Positions 1 to 11,800 of a stretch of DNA of 64,000 bases are shown here, piece by piece. The stretch comes from Bolinopsis microptera. Its lineage: Eukaryota > Ctenophora > Tentaculata > Lobata > Bolinopsidae. Numbering within the stretch: position 1 is the stretch's first letter; each line of letters begins with the position of its first letter. The position numbers and the translations under genes were made by a program. The notes below the pieces were generated by a model. That model was not told where the DNA came from, searched no databases, and saw only the letters and a list, made by a program, of their open reading frames with translations. The DNA lies in the NCBI RefSeq assembly GCF_026151205.1, contig NC_087073.1, positions 20,970,658 through 21,034,657 on the forward strand, in the 5' to 3' direction.

Positions 1-1022
1 GCTTATTATATGGAGTGGCCTAAGTGTAGGAGATAACATCCACTTTAATTAAGCAATCTCTCCTACTCCGACTAACTTGAGCTCTGCGACTAAATCAATA
101 CAATAATTGAATATTGTATTCAATGTAGTCCGAGGAGTCCTAACTCTCCTCGCGTCCTACGTTTCTTGTATACATTATTCCACTGTCCCTCTTTAACTTT
201 CAGGTGGGTTGTTCGAGACAGCTACTGCATAATTATGAGGATAATTAAATTCTGTCGTAATCTATTACAGTAGACAATCTATTGAGGCACATTACCCTGA
301 TAGCCCGCTTATAATACGTATTCAAATTACGTATGTTAACTACACCTGTTGATTGCGTATATTAAATAGTTACGTATGTTAATGATACACATAATGGGCA
401 GCCCTATTCTAAAACGATCAATTGACAGTATATGTCGGTGATCCAGCAAGTATTTCATTTGACTGTTTGTTGGTTAATTTTGTGCAATTCTAATCTTAGT
501 TATTGGAGGATATCAAAATTAAGAGAACTGCTGGATATTTGCGATCGTTGACACTGGCAGTCTGCCAGTAAAGAAATCTGTAGCGTTTATTCTCTAAAAT
601 CGGCTGTTAGAAACCATAATTTTAGTCAGCATCTGAAATTGGCTAATAACCTCGAAGCCAGATGACTGAAGTGAAATAATAGAGATAAACGAGAAACTTA
701 ATCGCCATATTAGATAAACAAATTAGTTATATATAACAATATGTTAATTGGTAAGACCACGTTTAATTAGACTAATTACGCTTTCTCTTACAATTAATAC
801 TGAAACTGTTTGAAAATAATTGACTGATTAGTATTTCTTGAAATTAGTCCTGCTGTGGGCCACCACCTGTCCATAATTATCTTTACATTTCTTTAAATAT
901 TACAACAACTTAGCCACCGTAGTTGACTCACCCTATCAAGGGGTGAAACTTAGTTTCAAGTTTTCATCACTAATTTTGTTTGCGATTCAGATATTAGTTG
1001 AGTCTTACTTATCATTTCAGGA
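1..1022. other. Non-coding flank upstream of the first GPCR
   Basis: No coding exon is recognised on either strand. Positions 131-152 form a short hairpin (CGAGGAG, spacer, CTCCTCG) that recurs at about 40362-40385. The last bases, around 1008-1020, look like a splice acceptor (pyrimidine-rich, TTTCAG) just before the GPCR start codon, so an upstream untranslated or short coding exon of that gene may lie here; its donor could not be placed. C-terminal exons of the dynein host were looked for on the minus strand and not found. Confidence 0.5.
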
Positions 1023-1946
1023 ATGAACGTGTCAAATAGTGTGTCCATAGTTTGGTGCCACTGGTCATTGCTGATGGGGCTTGCTGGAAACAGTTTCGTG
1101 CTCTACTCCACCATTTACCACAGAGCCATCAAGATGGACAAGCTCTCAGTGTGGATCATACAGAACTTGGCAGTCACTGACCTCGTTAACTCCATTCTTA
1201 TCTTATCTCCAGTTATTGTATCTCTCTACGCCGACAGTCAGTGGGTTTTTGGGGAGCCTCTCTGCAAAATAACGTACATTTACAAGTACTTGGGGTTTAC
1301 TGCTAACGTGGTGCTAATAAACGCTCTGTCCTTCAATAAGATGGTGAGATGTGTCTCCCCACTACGGAACCTAGGGTGCTCCAAAACTAGAAGGTGGTTA
1401 GTAACAGCTATCACTGCAGCCACTTCCACCATAATTCCTGTTTTCTCTGTCTACAGATCCACAGTGGACGAGAAGTTTGCCGTGGTTTTCTCAACGTCCC
1501 AGTGTATGTGCTCATCGGTCCCTGTCACTGAGATTGGAAGTTTGCAAAAGATCTTGTACCTTGTTTTTGCTGGATCTCTCAACGGATTGCCTTGCTTTAC
1601 GTTGTGCGCCATGAACACTTTCCTTGTGGTATATGCGCTGAAGAAGTGCAACAGAGTCATGGATAAAGGGAACATTGTGATTGTGCTCTTAGTGACAAGC
1701 TCCTTTCTAGTCAGCGGACTGCCTTATTTCTTCTACTCTGTAAAACACGGACATACCTCCAACAATAACGACACTTTCCTCAGAGTTGTTACTTTCATCA
1801 CGTTCATATCTCTGTGGTCAAATCCCGTTATTTACCTGGTGACGAACAAGCATTTCAGGACATTTACTGCAGATTATGCGAGAGGTATCAGCAGGATAAC
1901 CATGGCAGTAGTGCAACCTCACAATCAATCGTTATCAAGAGTGTAA
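1023..1946 (+). CDS. Rhodopsin-like (class A) GPCR, tandem copy 1
   Basis: Predicted seven-transmembrane receptor of 307 residues in a single exon, acting at the plasma membrane; ligand unknown. TM1 carries GNS (N1.50 position). TM2 has LAVTDL, with the conserved Asp. A Cys sits at the start of TM3 (EPLCK) and a likely disulfide partner in the second extracellular loop (SQCMCSS). The DRY position at the end of TM3 reads NKM (ALSFNKMVRC), so the usual Asp-Arg-Tyr is lost. TM6 has GLP in place of CWxP, and TM7 ends with canonical NPVIY. The N terminus is very short, with no extracellular domain. TTTCAG lies directly before the ATG and suggests a 5' UTR intron. A paralogue of identical length follows at 2920. 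It lies 3' of the last visible dynein exon, on the opposite strand. The GPCR fold is clear; the subfamily is not. Confidence 0.88.
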   Translation: MNVSNSVSIVWCHWSLLMGLAGNSFVLYSTIYHRAIKMDKLSVWIIQNLAVTDLVNSILILSPVIVSLYADSQWVFGEPLCKITYIYKYLGFTANVVLINALSFNKMVRCVSPLRNLGCSKTRRWLVTAITAATSTIIPVFSVYRSTVDEKFAVVFSTSQCMCSSVPVTEIGSLQKILYLVFAGSLNGLPCFTLCAMNTFLVVYALKKCNRVMDKGNIVIVLLVTSSFLVSGLPYFFYSVKHGHTSNNNDTFLRVVTFITFISLWSNPVIYLVTNKHFRTFTADYARGISRITMAVVQPHNQSLSRV

Positions 1947-2919
1947 CTTGTTATCAAGTGTTTAACTTGTAAATCACTGGTGACTTGCGAAGATCCATAC
2001 TTTAATTCTCTCTTAGACATTATTACATTATGGTTACTAGCGGTATTGATGAGAATAATAATTTACTTACTATTTGTCTATTTGTCTCAAAACTACAAAA
2101 TGATGAACAATTACGCGAACAAGTGTTTTTTAAATATATATTTAGTTTTGACTGATGTTTATTTGCTGACTTTAAGATTAATATTAAGATATCTGGTCTG
2201 TGTATATCTGTGAAGAGCTAAAAGATAAGAGTAATATCTGCCAGATGCTTTCTCCTCATTTCGGCGCGTTCATGTAATTCTAATGTGTGCGCTTATCCCC
2301 CATACGCCTCATGATTCCAGCTGGTTAACTTAATCTCCCACATAAAACAAAAGCTCCTAAGAAATGTTACATTCAGCTAAACTCTGGATTTGCTCTTACA
2401 AAACGTCTTATTATGTAAATCAAACCGAGCCATTCAGCGCATCTATACAACCTCATACACATTACATAGGACCTGCTTAATCATGAATGAGGACATTGTC
2501 ATTGAGAGACCTACCTCTAACCTGATTACACGTCACAACATTCTTAGCTTCTTAGATTGCGAGTTACTCGAAATAGTGTGGTGTTGTGATTATCTAAATA
2601 ATGATAGATGTTTGTTTGAATATAAAATGCTATTATGATAATAACTAATCTTATTATGATATACAATGCTATTATTTAGTTGAGCAATGCTTCGTAACTC
2701 TTTTGTAAACCTAATACTCGGCTTCGGAGTATTAGCTTTGATACGTTGATAGACTTGGTTAATAGAATATAGAGCTTAACTTATCAGCAACCAATCATGT
2801 TTACCCTCCGTGGGTATAAGCAGCTCTTTAAGCCTTGTGACACTAAGTGATAAGTTTACCTTAACTTGGCGCCAGTTAGCATCTGATATTTCCTGTTCAT
2901 TGCTCGTTATTCAGGTAAC
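1947..2919. other. Spacer between the tandem GPCRs
   Basis: AT-rich sequence without a recognisable gene. Short open frames at 1980-2213 and 2390-2638 have no family features and look fortuitous. The end (TTATTCAG at about 2907-2914) resembles a splice acceptor six bases before the next ATG, the same arrangement as in the first copy. Confidence 0.45.
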
Positions 2920-3843
2920 ATGACATTAGCAGACATCTTATCACAAGTTTGGTGTCATTGGTCCTTCATAATGGGAGTTCTTGGTAACAGTTATGTGATT
3001 TACGCAACAGTTATCAGCAAAGCGATCAGATTGGATAAGATGTCAGTATGGATCATACAGAACTTGGCGGTAATTGATTTGGTGAACACGTTCCTTATCT
3101 TGGTTCCTATCATTACATCTCTTTATGCTGGTGATCGATGGATTCTCGGAGACACTTTCTGCAAAGTGTTTTACGTATATAAATACGCGGGGTTTACTGC
3201 TAACGTAGTACTGATAAACGCTCTATCCCTCAATAAAATGATGAGATGTTTGTTTCCACTACGGAATTTGGATTGCTCCCGAACACGGAAGTGGGTGGTA
3301 ACAACAATCACAACCCTCACTTCTACCATTATTCCCGTGTACTCATGCTACCGAGCAATTTTGGACGACAAATTTCTGGTGGTATTTTCAGCATCCCAAT
3401 GTATGTGCTCTTCTATACAGATCGCAGAAGCAGGAGGTTGGCATAAAGTTGCTTACTATTTCTTGGCTGGATCTCTGAACGGGTTACCGTGCCTTGTTCT
3501 GTGTGCAACAAACTCTTTTCTGGTAATCTATGCTCTGAAGAAATCCAACAGAACTGTAAACAAAAGAAACATTGTGATAGTGATTTTAGTAACCGCATCT
3601 TTTCTTCTTTTCGGACTGCCTTATTTTGCTTATTCTGCAAAACACGGTCAAACTGCGAGCAATAACGACACTACTTTAAGAATTGTGACCTTTACTACGT
3701 TCATATCTCTGTGGTCAAATCCTGTCATATATTTGGTAACTAACAGAGGCTTCAGAACATTCACTGCAGCTTCAGCAAGGAGGCTAAGCCGAGCCCACAG
3801 AACTTCCATCCATCCAGCCCAGAGCGCTGCAGTATGTCAATAA
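2920..3843 (+). CDS. Rhodopsin-like (class A) GPCR, tandem copy 2
   Basis: Single-exon receptor of 307 residues, the same length as the copy at 1023 and alike along its whole length (about two thirds identical by eye). Landmarks are LGNS in TM1, LAVIDL in TM2, a Cys at the TM3 start, NKM instead of DRY (ALSLNKMMRC), FGLPYF in TM6 and SNPVIYL in TM7. The shared loss of DRY together with a kept NPxxY suggests an inherited change in G-protein coupling in this subfamily, not a decaying gene. The reading frame is intact and AATAAA overlaps the stop codon at about 3842. A splice acceptor lies just 5' of the start. The ligand is unknown; a small lineage-specific expansion (chemosensory or peptide-like) is a guess. 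Confidence 0.88.
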   Translation: MTLADILSQVWCHWSFIMGVLGNSYVIYATVISKAIRLDKMSVWIIQNLAVIDLVNTFLILVPIITSLYAGDRWILGDTFCKVFYVYKYAGFTANVVLINALSLNKMMRCLFPLRNLDCSRTRKWVVTTITTLTSTIIPVYSCYRAILDDKFLVVFSASQCMCSSIQIAEAGGWHKVAYYFLAGSLNGLPCLVLCATNSFLVIYALKKSNRTVNKRNIVIVILVTASFLLFGLPYFAYSAKHGQTASNNDTTLRIVTFTTFISLWSNPVIYLVTNRGFRTFTAASARRLSRAHRTSIHPAQSAAVCQ

Positions 3844-4541
3844 TAAAATTGTGAACAATCTTCCGAGGAAAATTCAAGTCATCTAAAATTCATCTGAATT
3901 ATGTTTTATTACTTTGTTGCAAAATCTTGTTTATCTAATATGTATTTTAAAACATGGCTTTTACTGTCCAATGTACAGTTACACAGATGAAAGTTTATTT
4001 CATAACCTATATCGCAAGTAATTTGAATCATAAGTTAAAGTGGCACTGTCAGTGCATCATGAGCATGAGCATGCAGCATACGACAATCTTATTTCACCAT
4101 GAAATGTAAACTGTGTTCACTTTGTCCTATTGAAGGCTGTTTATGCTTACACAAAATCTCAGAGCTTAGAATGTGACATTCTTAAGAGACTTCTCACAAA
4201 GATGCAAATGTTTATTCACAAGTGACAGGTTATATGGAGACTATCTGGAGGTAACCAAACAAGCTAATTTCCATAATTATACTATTATTCAAATCTCATC
4301 ACACACGCTAGATCCTAACAACCCAGGTTCTTTGAGCACTATGCAGCCAAGTTGTCATAGCAACCACGCCACGTGACTGCGCCAAAATATCAAAATTTTA
4401 AAGAGCGCGCGTAACATCTGCTTCGCGCTGTAGACCTTTTCAAGGTTAACGCATTTGGTGGTAAGTTTACAGCTGCTTACTGCTACTATATTTACTGCTA
4501 CTAGACTTCCAAACGCGACAGTTCAATCCCGGTTGATTTAC
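3844..4541. other. Non-coding, dynein intron or 3' flank
   Basis: No exon found on either strand. It follows the donor (gtaaat on the minus strand) of the last visible dynein exon, so it should be intron. The remaining AAA6 and C-terminal exons must lie left of the window or be too short to recognise. Confidence 0.45.
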
Positions 4542-5897
4542 CTGTGAATAACTTTTTGAAGGTTCTGGAGCCACGAGTGTCCAAGATGACAATTTTGTAG
4601 GAAAACCCACTTTCCACGTTGCATGGCGTTTCGGAGAATCTCTTCGATTCGAGGTCCTTGGCCGCGTCCAAGTGACAACATTTCTAACATGTCAACATTT
4701 TCGTTCAGGTCTTTTAGCAGTCTTTGTAGCTTCGTTGTCGGATCAACGCCTGTCACACAACAATGGTCATGAATTAGGAATTATAGTCTGATAATTAACC
4801 CGACAATGATAACATCCTGTCCATGAAAAGATGCCAATACTAATATTCAAAAGTACTACATTTCAACAAACCAGGAGAAAGAATAAAGAGTATGGGATTC
4901 TGAGGCTTGCTGCTTTTGTAGATATTGTTCAGACTTTGTTCATGTGAGCCGATGTAATGTTCTCCCAGGGTTAAACTGACAAATGTGCTGCTACTTTCAG
5001 TCAGGGCATCCATCCTCAGGATCTTTATCAACATCAGCTTTTGAAATGACGTTAGTGTCGACCATTTCCAACTTGGGCGTGTCTCTGAAATTTAAAAACT
5101 TAACAAAAACTGAAATGTTCTATTTAACATCTTACTTATATAGATTAAGTTCAGCTAATAGTTACAAGTTTAAGGATTACCAGCGATTTGTGAGGCACTG
5201 AGAGAGTGAGGTTCCGCCTCACTATCCTCAGAAATATGTTCCAGTGAACTGTCTGCTCTGCAAGATTTGAGAGAGCCTATAGAACTGGATCTGGATCTGG
5301 TTTGTTCGAACATGTAGTACGGGTTATCTGACGCCAACATCGCCTGCCTGGATTAAGCAGGGTCAATAAGTCAATTATGCAATTAGTCAATTAATTAATA
5401 GATAGACCTCGTAAGATAGAGCGTGAGTTATTAACATCGAAGTGTTTAGTAAGAATTAGATTGCCTGAATAATTCAGACAATTCCAACACTGTTGATTTA
5501 ACACAGTGGCGTAACGTTGCCTGTTGGCGCCCCCCTGTTGGCGCCCCTTCCCCTTTTGGTGCCCCTCCCTAAAATTGAACAAATTAGGTGATTTTAGAGG
5601 ATACGCCGGTAAAATCTCTAAAAAAGTATGTATCTAGATGCAAATAACGTAATATGGAGTTGCTAAAACCACCACCTTGTTAAGTAAAATTGCCACTATA
5701 TATTATATATATATTATACTCTATATACTAACCAAAACTCAGGTTTATCGATCATGTTTTTAGAGAGGCCCTGGAAAGCGGGGACGGTGTTTTCCAACAT
5801 ATTAGTCGCCTCCCACTGGGTAGTGGTCAGCCAGCAGGGTTTACCCAGGATCCTCTTACTCCTCACTTTGTTCATCCTCTTAGCTTGGTACGTGACT
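4542..5897 (-). CDS. Dynein exons 38-41: AAA6 (incomplete)
   Basis: 5733-5897 encodes [11 protein letters not shown] and [13 protein letters not shown] (family NP.PDWL....W......L..F). 5181-5347 encodes ASDNPYYM followed by about 40 Ser-rich acidic residues ([20 protein letters not shown]), an insertion before the conserved W. 4872-5084 encodes [20 protein letters not shown] and PILFILSPG. 4542-4749 encodes [31 protein letters not shown] and [19 protein letters not shown], the AAA6 signatures. The donor after LQKVIH is gtaaat. The rest of AAA6 and the C-terminal domain are not visible. Confidence 0.94.
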
Positions 5898-8800
5898 CTG
5901 GATATTAAAGTTAATTAGTTATTAAGTGCTGGAGAACTGTTATGGAGTATCAGGCTGAATGTCCAGCGTACACAGCGCAATCAAATGATTGAAAATATAT
6001 ATATATCTAATATCTATACAATATTTTAAACTGGACGAAATCTCCTCGGCAACGGCTAAAAAGTTTTCGACTAGCGGGTGTCTAGTAGTAAATAAAAGCA
6101 CGTAAAGAAACTCTTACCCAGAGCTCTTCTGGAAAGGTTGTGGTATGATATCTTCTTCCATTACGGGCACGAACTCGGACGACTCTGAAACGTATTATCA
6201 TAATTATTAAATGATCCTTTGTATAAACGAACATAACTGTGATCTTTAAAAATCTTTCAGGCAAAACTGATATTTTTAAAGATTTAAGAACACAAGATTA
6301 AAATCTTACTGAATGTATAAGAGAACAAGATAACAATCTCAAATAATATCTTTAAACACACAAATATTGAAGAATATCTAAGAACAGAAGATAATAATGT
6401 AATTGTTAGAAACGCACTGCTCATAAGTTTGAGGGTGCCGCCGTGTAAGAACACGTCCCATTCGTTATCAGTGATAACGGTGGAGTTCCTCAACACCTGT
6501 ACACAAACTAACACCGAGTAAACGAGATGATGCCGAGAGTACAGAGAACATACCACCTGAAGTAGAGTCATTTATGAAGGAGTAACTCGGATATTATAGC
6601 TGGAGAGATAAATATACCTATTTTGTGGTGATGTGGTCAACAAGAGATATATATTCTAAAGTTCTAAATAACAGATAGTCAATAGTGTAAACATACCGCT
6701 GCTATCTAATCTTTTCCTAAAAAACAGAATCAGAAGGTTTGCATTCTGCGCCAATTTACTGTTTTAACAGCAACAAGAGATGCTAGATGTTGTTACTATG
6801 TTGTTACTATGTTGTTACTATGTTGTTACTATACCTGTTTGTGCAGGTTCATTGTGATGTGGTCAACAAGAGACGCCACATGTTTGTCGACCTTGAAATC
6901 GAGCTGTCTGTCCCTGTTAACAGTGTTAAAGTTGAACTCCAGGACAACATCCTCCTGATCAGGTGACAGATAAGAGTTTCCCAGACTAAAGACTGTGGTC
7001 TTAAACACGCTCATAAACATTTCCAGAGAGAAGTTGTACATGCAGTTCAGGAGAGTCAGATCCGATATTATGAAGTAGATTATCGCACCACGTGTTGCAA
7101 CCTGGGGGTATACAACTACTTAAAGGGAGAGGTTCTGAAGAAACTGTTAAACAAATGGTTATCTAAACAAAGACTTGAACTTTCATAAAATGAACTGTAA
7201 TATTCAAACACGTTTACTTACCGGGAGGTACTTTTTACGGGTAGATTCTATCTTGTTCTGCATTTGTTCTGATTCTGTAACTCGGCTCTGAATCTCCCTA
7301 GCAGTCTTTTTACACTTGTCTAGAGTATGCACTAGATCCTGATCATCTAAAATGTCAGTTTGCACGGAAGACAGAGTGGTCAGGATATCGTCCTCGAGCT
7401 CACGCAGCTTTCTGTTGTCCTCAAACAACTGCTTCAGAAGTGAGTCCTTCTGCTGCTCAAGCCACGGTCTCTCCTGTAATAAATCAAGAGTAGTGATAGA
7501 GAATAGATAATAACAATTAACAAGTTAAAAGTAGACACAATCTCAATCAGTAATGTGGGGTTAGAGGGGGCCGGGGGAAGGTTAGGGAGGGGGGAGGGTT
7601 AGGGAGGGTTAGGAAGGGGTTTAGGGACTAGGGAGGGGGGTTACTCACCATCTTAACGACCCGACTCAGCAGTTGCTCCTGCAGCCCAGTAAAAGTAACA
7701 GTAAAGTTAATGATGGTGAGCTTGATACAATCCTCTGGAGGGTACTCAGGATTACTGAGACTGGTAGAGAGGTAAAGTTTAAACTCCTTGTTGTACTCTA
7801 TATCTATATCCACTATTGAAACAACGCCTGTCTGTTCACACTGTCTTCTGTTTAGAATGGGGTACAAGGTCGCGTCTATGTAGTCCGGTACACCCTGAAC
7901 AGGGGGAGACACTGGTGAAAGATAAGTTTATAATTATTGAGCTGTACTAGACGCAAATCAGATGATAAGAAACAAGAGTGCTCTAATCAAAACTATAAGT
8001 CTAAATACCTCAAGTAAGACACTAGTGCCGAGTCTGATCGCGTTCTCAATATCAGTCAACATGTGCACACTACCGTAGGGTATAACCGCCAGATTCTCCT
8101 TCTCCAGTCCCAGCAACCAACATTTGCCCTGACCTTGTGGGTCTATAAGCAGGGGCCAGCGGTGACAGTTCCTCAGCAGCACCGCGTTCTCAGTGGAGAA
8201 ATGGTCACGTGGGAGCCCCTGAGTGAAGTACTCCTGGACCTCAATAGGAGCTGACAGCAGGCTGATGTAGTCCTTCTTGGAGACAGATATCTGCTTCTTC
8301 AGACAGATGTCTAACCAGGAAGACCAAAGACGGTCTCTGTAAGTCTGGGTAAACGGTCCTATGTACACTGAAATTGGAACATTTGTTAACGATTGAGGGT
8401 GACAAAATCCAAACACAATGATGAAGTCAAATACCAAATGATGCCACCAAATGAACCTATAATTGTGGGGTGCAGGTGTAGAGGAGAAAACATTACCTAT
8501 TGCGGCAGTAGAGACGAGAGTGTCTCCCATAAGAGAAGGGGCCGCCACGTTCAGACCCGCCACAAGGTCTGTCCACCGATCCTTCTCCCCAGACAGCGCT
8601 TCAATCAGCACATTAGCTCGGTCCAGTCTCTTCTTTGTTTGTAGGATCCTGTTCTCTAGTTTATCACGGTCTATTCTAGTGTTGTTATACTTTGTTTGTA
8701 GGGAGGTCAGTTCATCCTGCACCTGTGCCAGTTCCTCTTGTTTCTTTAACAGTTGTCTCTGTGCAGCTTTCAGATGTTCCATTGATTCCTGAGATATGAT

Positions 8801-11800
8801 TTATTGGTCGTTGCTTTATATGTTGAAATTTATCCTAATCAAAAATAATCTATGATACGAAAAATAACCCATATCAAACTTCCAGCACCTCAAACGTGTC
8901 ATATATGCCATGAGTCATCTATAGTTGACTATCTAGTTGGTTGCGGGTGAGAAATTCAGTCAAAACTGTAAAATTTCGGCCCTGGATATTTAATCTTCAA
9001 AAACTGAAAATGGGACAGAAAATGGGACAATATGATATTATTAATTTTCTTCGGAATTTTGAGTTCCAGTACCTCAATTTGATTTTATACTATCATTAAT
9101 TAACTGACTAATTGGTCTTTGGGGCACAAATTTCATCCAATCCGTCAAATTTGTGTTCAGAAATTTTCATATTTAAAAATAGGACAGAAATGGGACAGAA
9201 AAAAAATATGAATTTTCGTTTTGTTAAGCTTTCTGTTGTGAGCTCCCTCCGACCCATCACAAATTTCTCCAATAAAACCATAGTAAATGAAGTAATCCAG
9301 TTTAAATTATCTCTGCCACCCACCTGGAATCTCTCCTTTTTGGGGAGCACGTATCTGTAGACTTTAGCATAGTTCTCGATGGCAATAACCCACATACACA
9401 TGCTCTTACAGGCCACAGATATCTTCCCTACATTCTCTGGTGTAAAGTCTGGACTCTCTGTGAATTGTTGTAGACGAGATAACGACTGAAATAATACTTG
9501 GTTACAGGTAAGGTGTGAGCTTAAACTCCCAATCAGAGATTAGGTGTAATCAGAGATTAGGAATTAATATCACAAATTAAAAGTGGTTTAAATTCCACAC
9601 TAACCCCCCCCCCCCCCCCGCACTAAAACTTATTAGTCCTGGAAATTTTTAAACCCCTAAAAATCAAACTCTTAATTACATTCCAACAAGATGTTATCAA
9701 ACCTTCAGAGGGATATTATCTTTATCAAAGTTGGTGAGACGTTTGAGAAGGCCAGGATCCCCGAGAAGCTGTTTTGCAGAGTTCCAGTTGGGTTTCTCTT
9801 TAAGCAAGACACACACCGCTTCCATAACCTTCCGTACCATCTCCGGGGGGGAATTGTACACTCTGTACAGGGTTCAAATATTAACAATTCATCTGTTGTA
9901 TAAAATAAAGATTTCGTAAATATTGTAGTCAGCCGTGATATAGTTTGGTACAGCATTTCGCCGTTTTATGGCTAAGATTAAAAGCGACTATCGCACCGTA
10001 TTTTAATCAAATAATTACCGTATTTCAGAAATGTCCTGTTTGTCTAGCGCATCTAATGCAGCAATGGCGCCCTCCAATGAGGGTAGAGCAGCTGCTAGAT
10101 CCGACTCTGCTTCAGCGGCTATTTTACCTGAAATATTGAATTATGATACGCAGAACTAACCAGATAAAAAGGAGGTTAGCCGAGCATATTAATGATATGA
10201 ATGCCATTATTTCAATTTTACTATTTAATCTTTGAGAGAATCTTTAGAGTCCAGTGAATACGACCAGTTTTACAACGATACCAGATTTATGTTACTGTGC
10301 GCCGTATTCTATAAAATGCATCTGTCTCAAAATTTAATTTGCTCGGTGACTCAATTAATAAACGTTCTGGCTATTTAGAAACACCTGCTTCATGTTCAGA
10401 AAATTTAACGCACAGAAATTCTTTCGTATTGTTTCTCGAGCACAGTTTTAATATTTCAAGTCTACTTTACCACTAGCCTCTCAGTTGTATAGTTGTAAGC
10501 ATGCCGCCTCCAGACATTGGCCTGTCATATCAGCAGATAATATTTGGGACAGTAGAAACTGTGAGTATTCTAGTTGGAGGAGTAGTGAACCTACTGCTAC
10601 TGACATTCCACACGAAACAAACAAACAAGACCACCACAGTGCTTCTCTACTGCCTCATGAACGGAACTGATCTTCTCATTTGTTTCCTCATGATTCCAGC
10701 TGTTATATCTTGCTGGTCTGGTTCTCAACCTCTTCTCTTTAAAACCAGGCTAGCCCGGGAAATCTGGCTCTTTATCTGGGAAGTTTCTGGAAGAACTTCA
10801 GTTTTTCTGATTGGACTTCAAAGTGTACTCAGAACGAGGGCCCTACTCTTCCCTTTCTCAAGACGACTCAATATAAAGGCCCTAGCTTCCATAATATTCG
10901 TCTACATGACCATTTTATGCGGTATCCAAAGTGTTCACTTTTTCTACAACGTATACAGCGTATTTAGTCCTAATACTAACCGGTCTACTATGGTGATGCA
11001 GTGGATTCAAAGAGCCATGGGACTTGAAAGCACAGCGTCCATATCATTTCTAGTTCTCAACAACCTCTTTGGTTACGTCGCTCCTTTCCTACCCATAACA
11101 ATATCCTGTGTAATCTCCGTGTATTGTATCAGGAAGTCCGGGAGTGGAGTAAGGCGGTGTGGCCCAGCAGGAACGGGCCGACAACACCACCAAACTGCAA
11201 CGATCACTGTAATACTTCTAACTCTTGTCTACATCGTAACAAATGCACTGCCATTCGTTTTGGAGCTCAATGAGATGTTGGTCAGTATCTCAAAGATTTT
11301 GAAGAAGACTGTCCGCTTTATAAATTGGAACTTAATAAGTTCTCTCCATTTCGTTATTGTTTATGTGACATCTTATAACGTGTGTATTCTCCTCAACTCA
11401 ACTCTCAATGGTTTTGTATTTCTTATCCGCACAGCTACCATCAAGCATTTCATAGTGAAGAGTTTTCAGAACATTATGCGAACATTACACCTAAATAAAG
11501 ATGAGGCAGATATGGTGCTGTCTAACAGGTCAATAGTCGTGGAGACACAAGTCTCTAGAACAGACACAATGGCAGAGACCTTGGCTTAGTCGTGGAGACA
11601 CAGGTCTCTAGAACAGACACAATGGCAGAGACCTTGGCTTAGTCGTGGAGACACAGGTCTCTAGAACGGACACAATGGCAGAGACCTTGGCTTAGTCGTG
11701 GAGACACAAGTCTCTAGAACATACACAATTGCAGAGACCTTGGCTTAGTCGTGGAGACACAGGTCTCTAGAACAGACACAATGGCAGAGACCTTGGCTTA

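Noticed and set aside
1-4541. C-terminal dynein exons on the minus strand
   Set aside because: Minus-strand frames here (1451-1675, 3413-3640) are shadows of the GPCR genes; no C-terminal domain motifs found.
7895-7911. Dynein exon 33 starting at 7911 (CCAG|TGTCTCC)
   Set aside because: That acceptor breaks phase with the previous exon; the internal CTGTTCAG|GGTGTACC at 7894 keeps it and matches the family.
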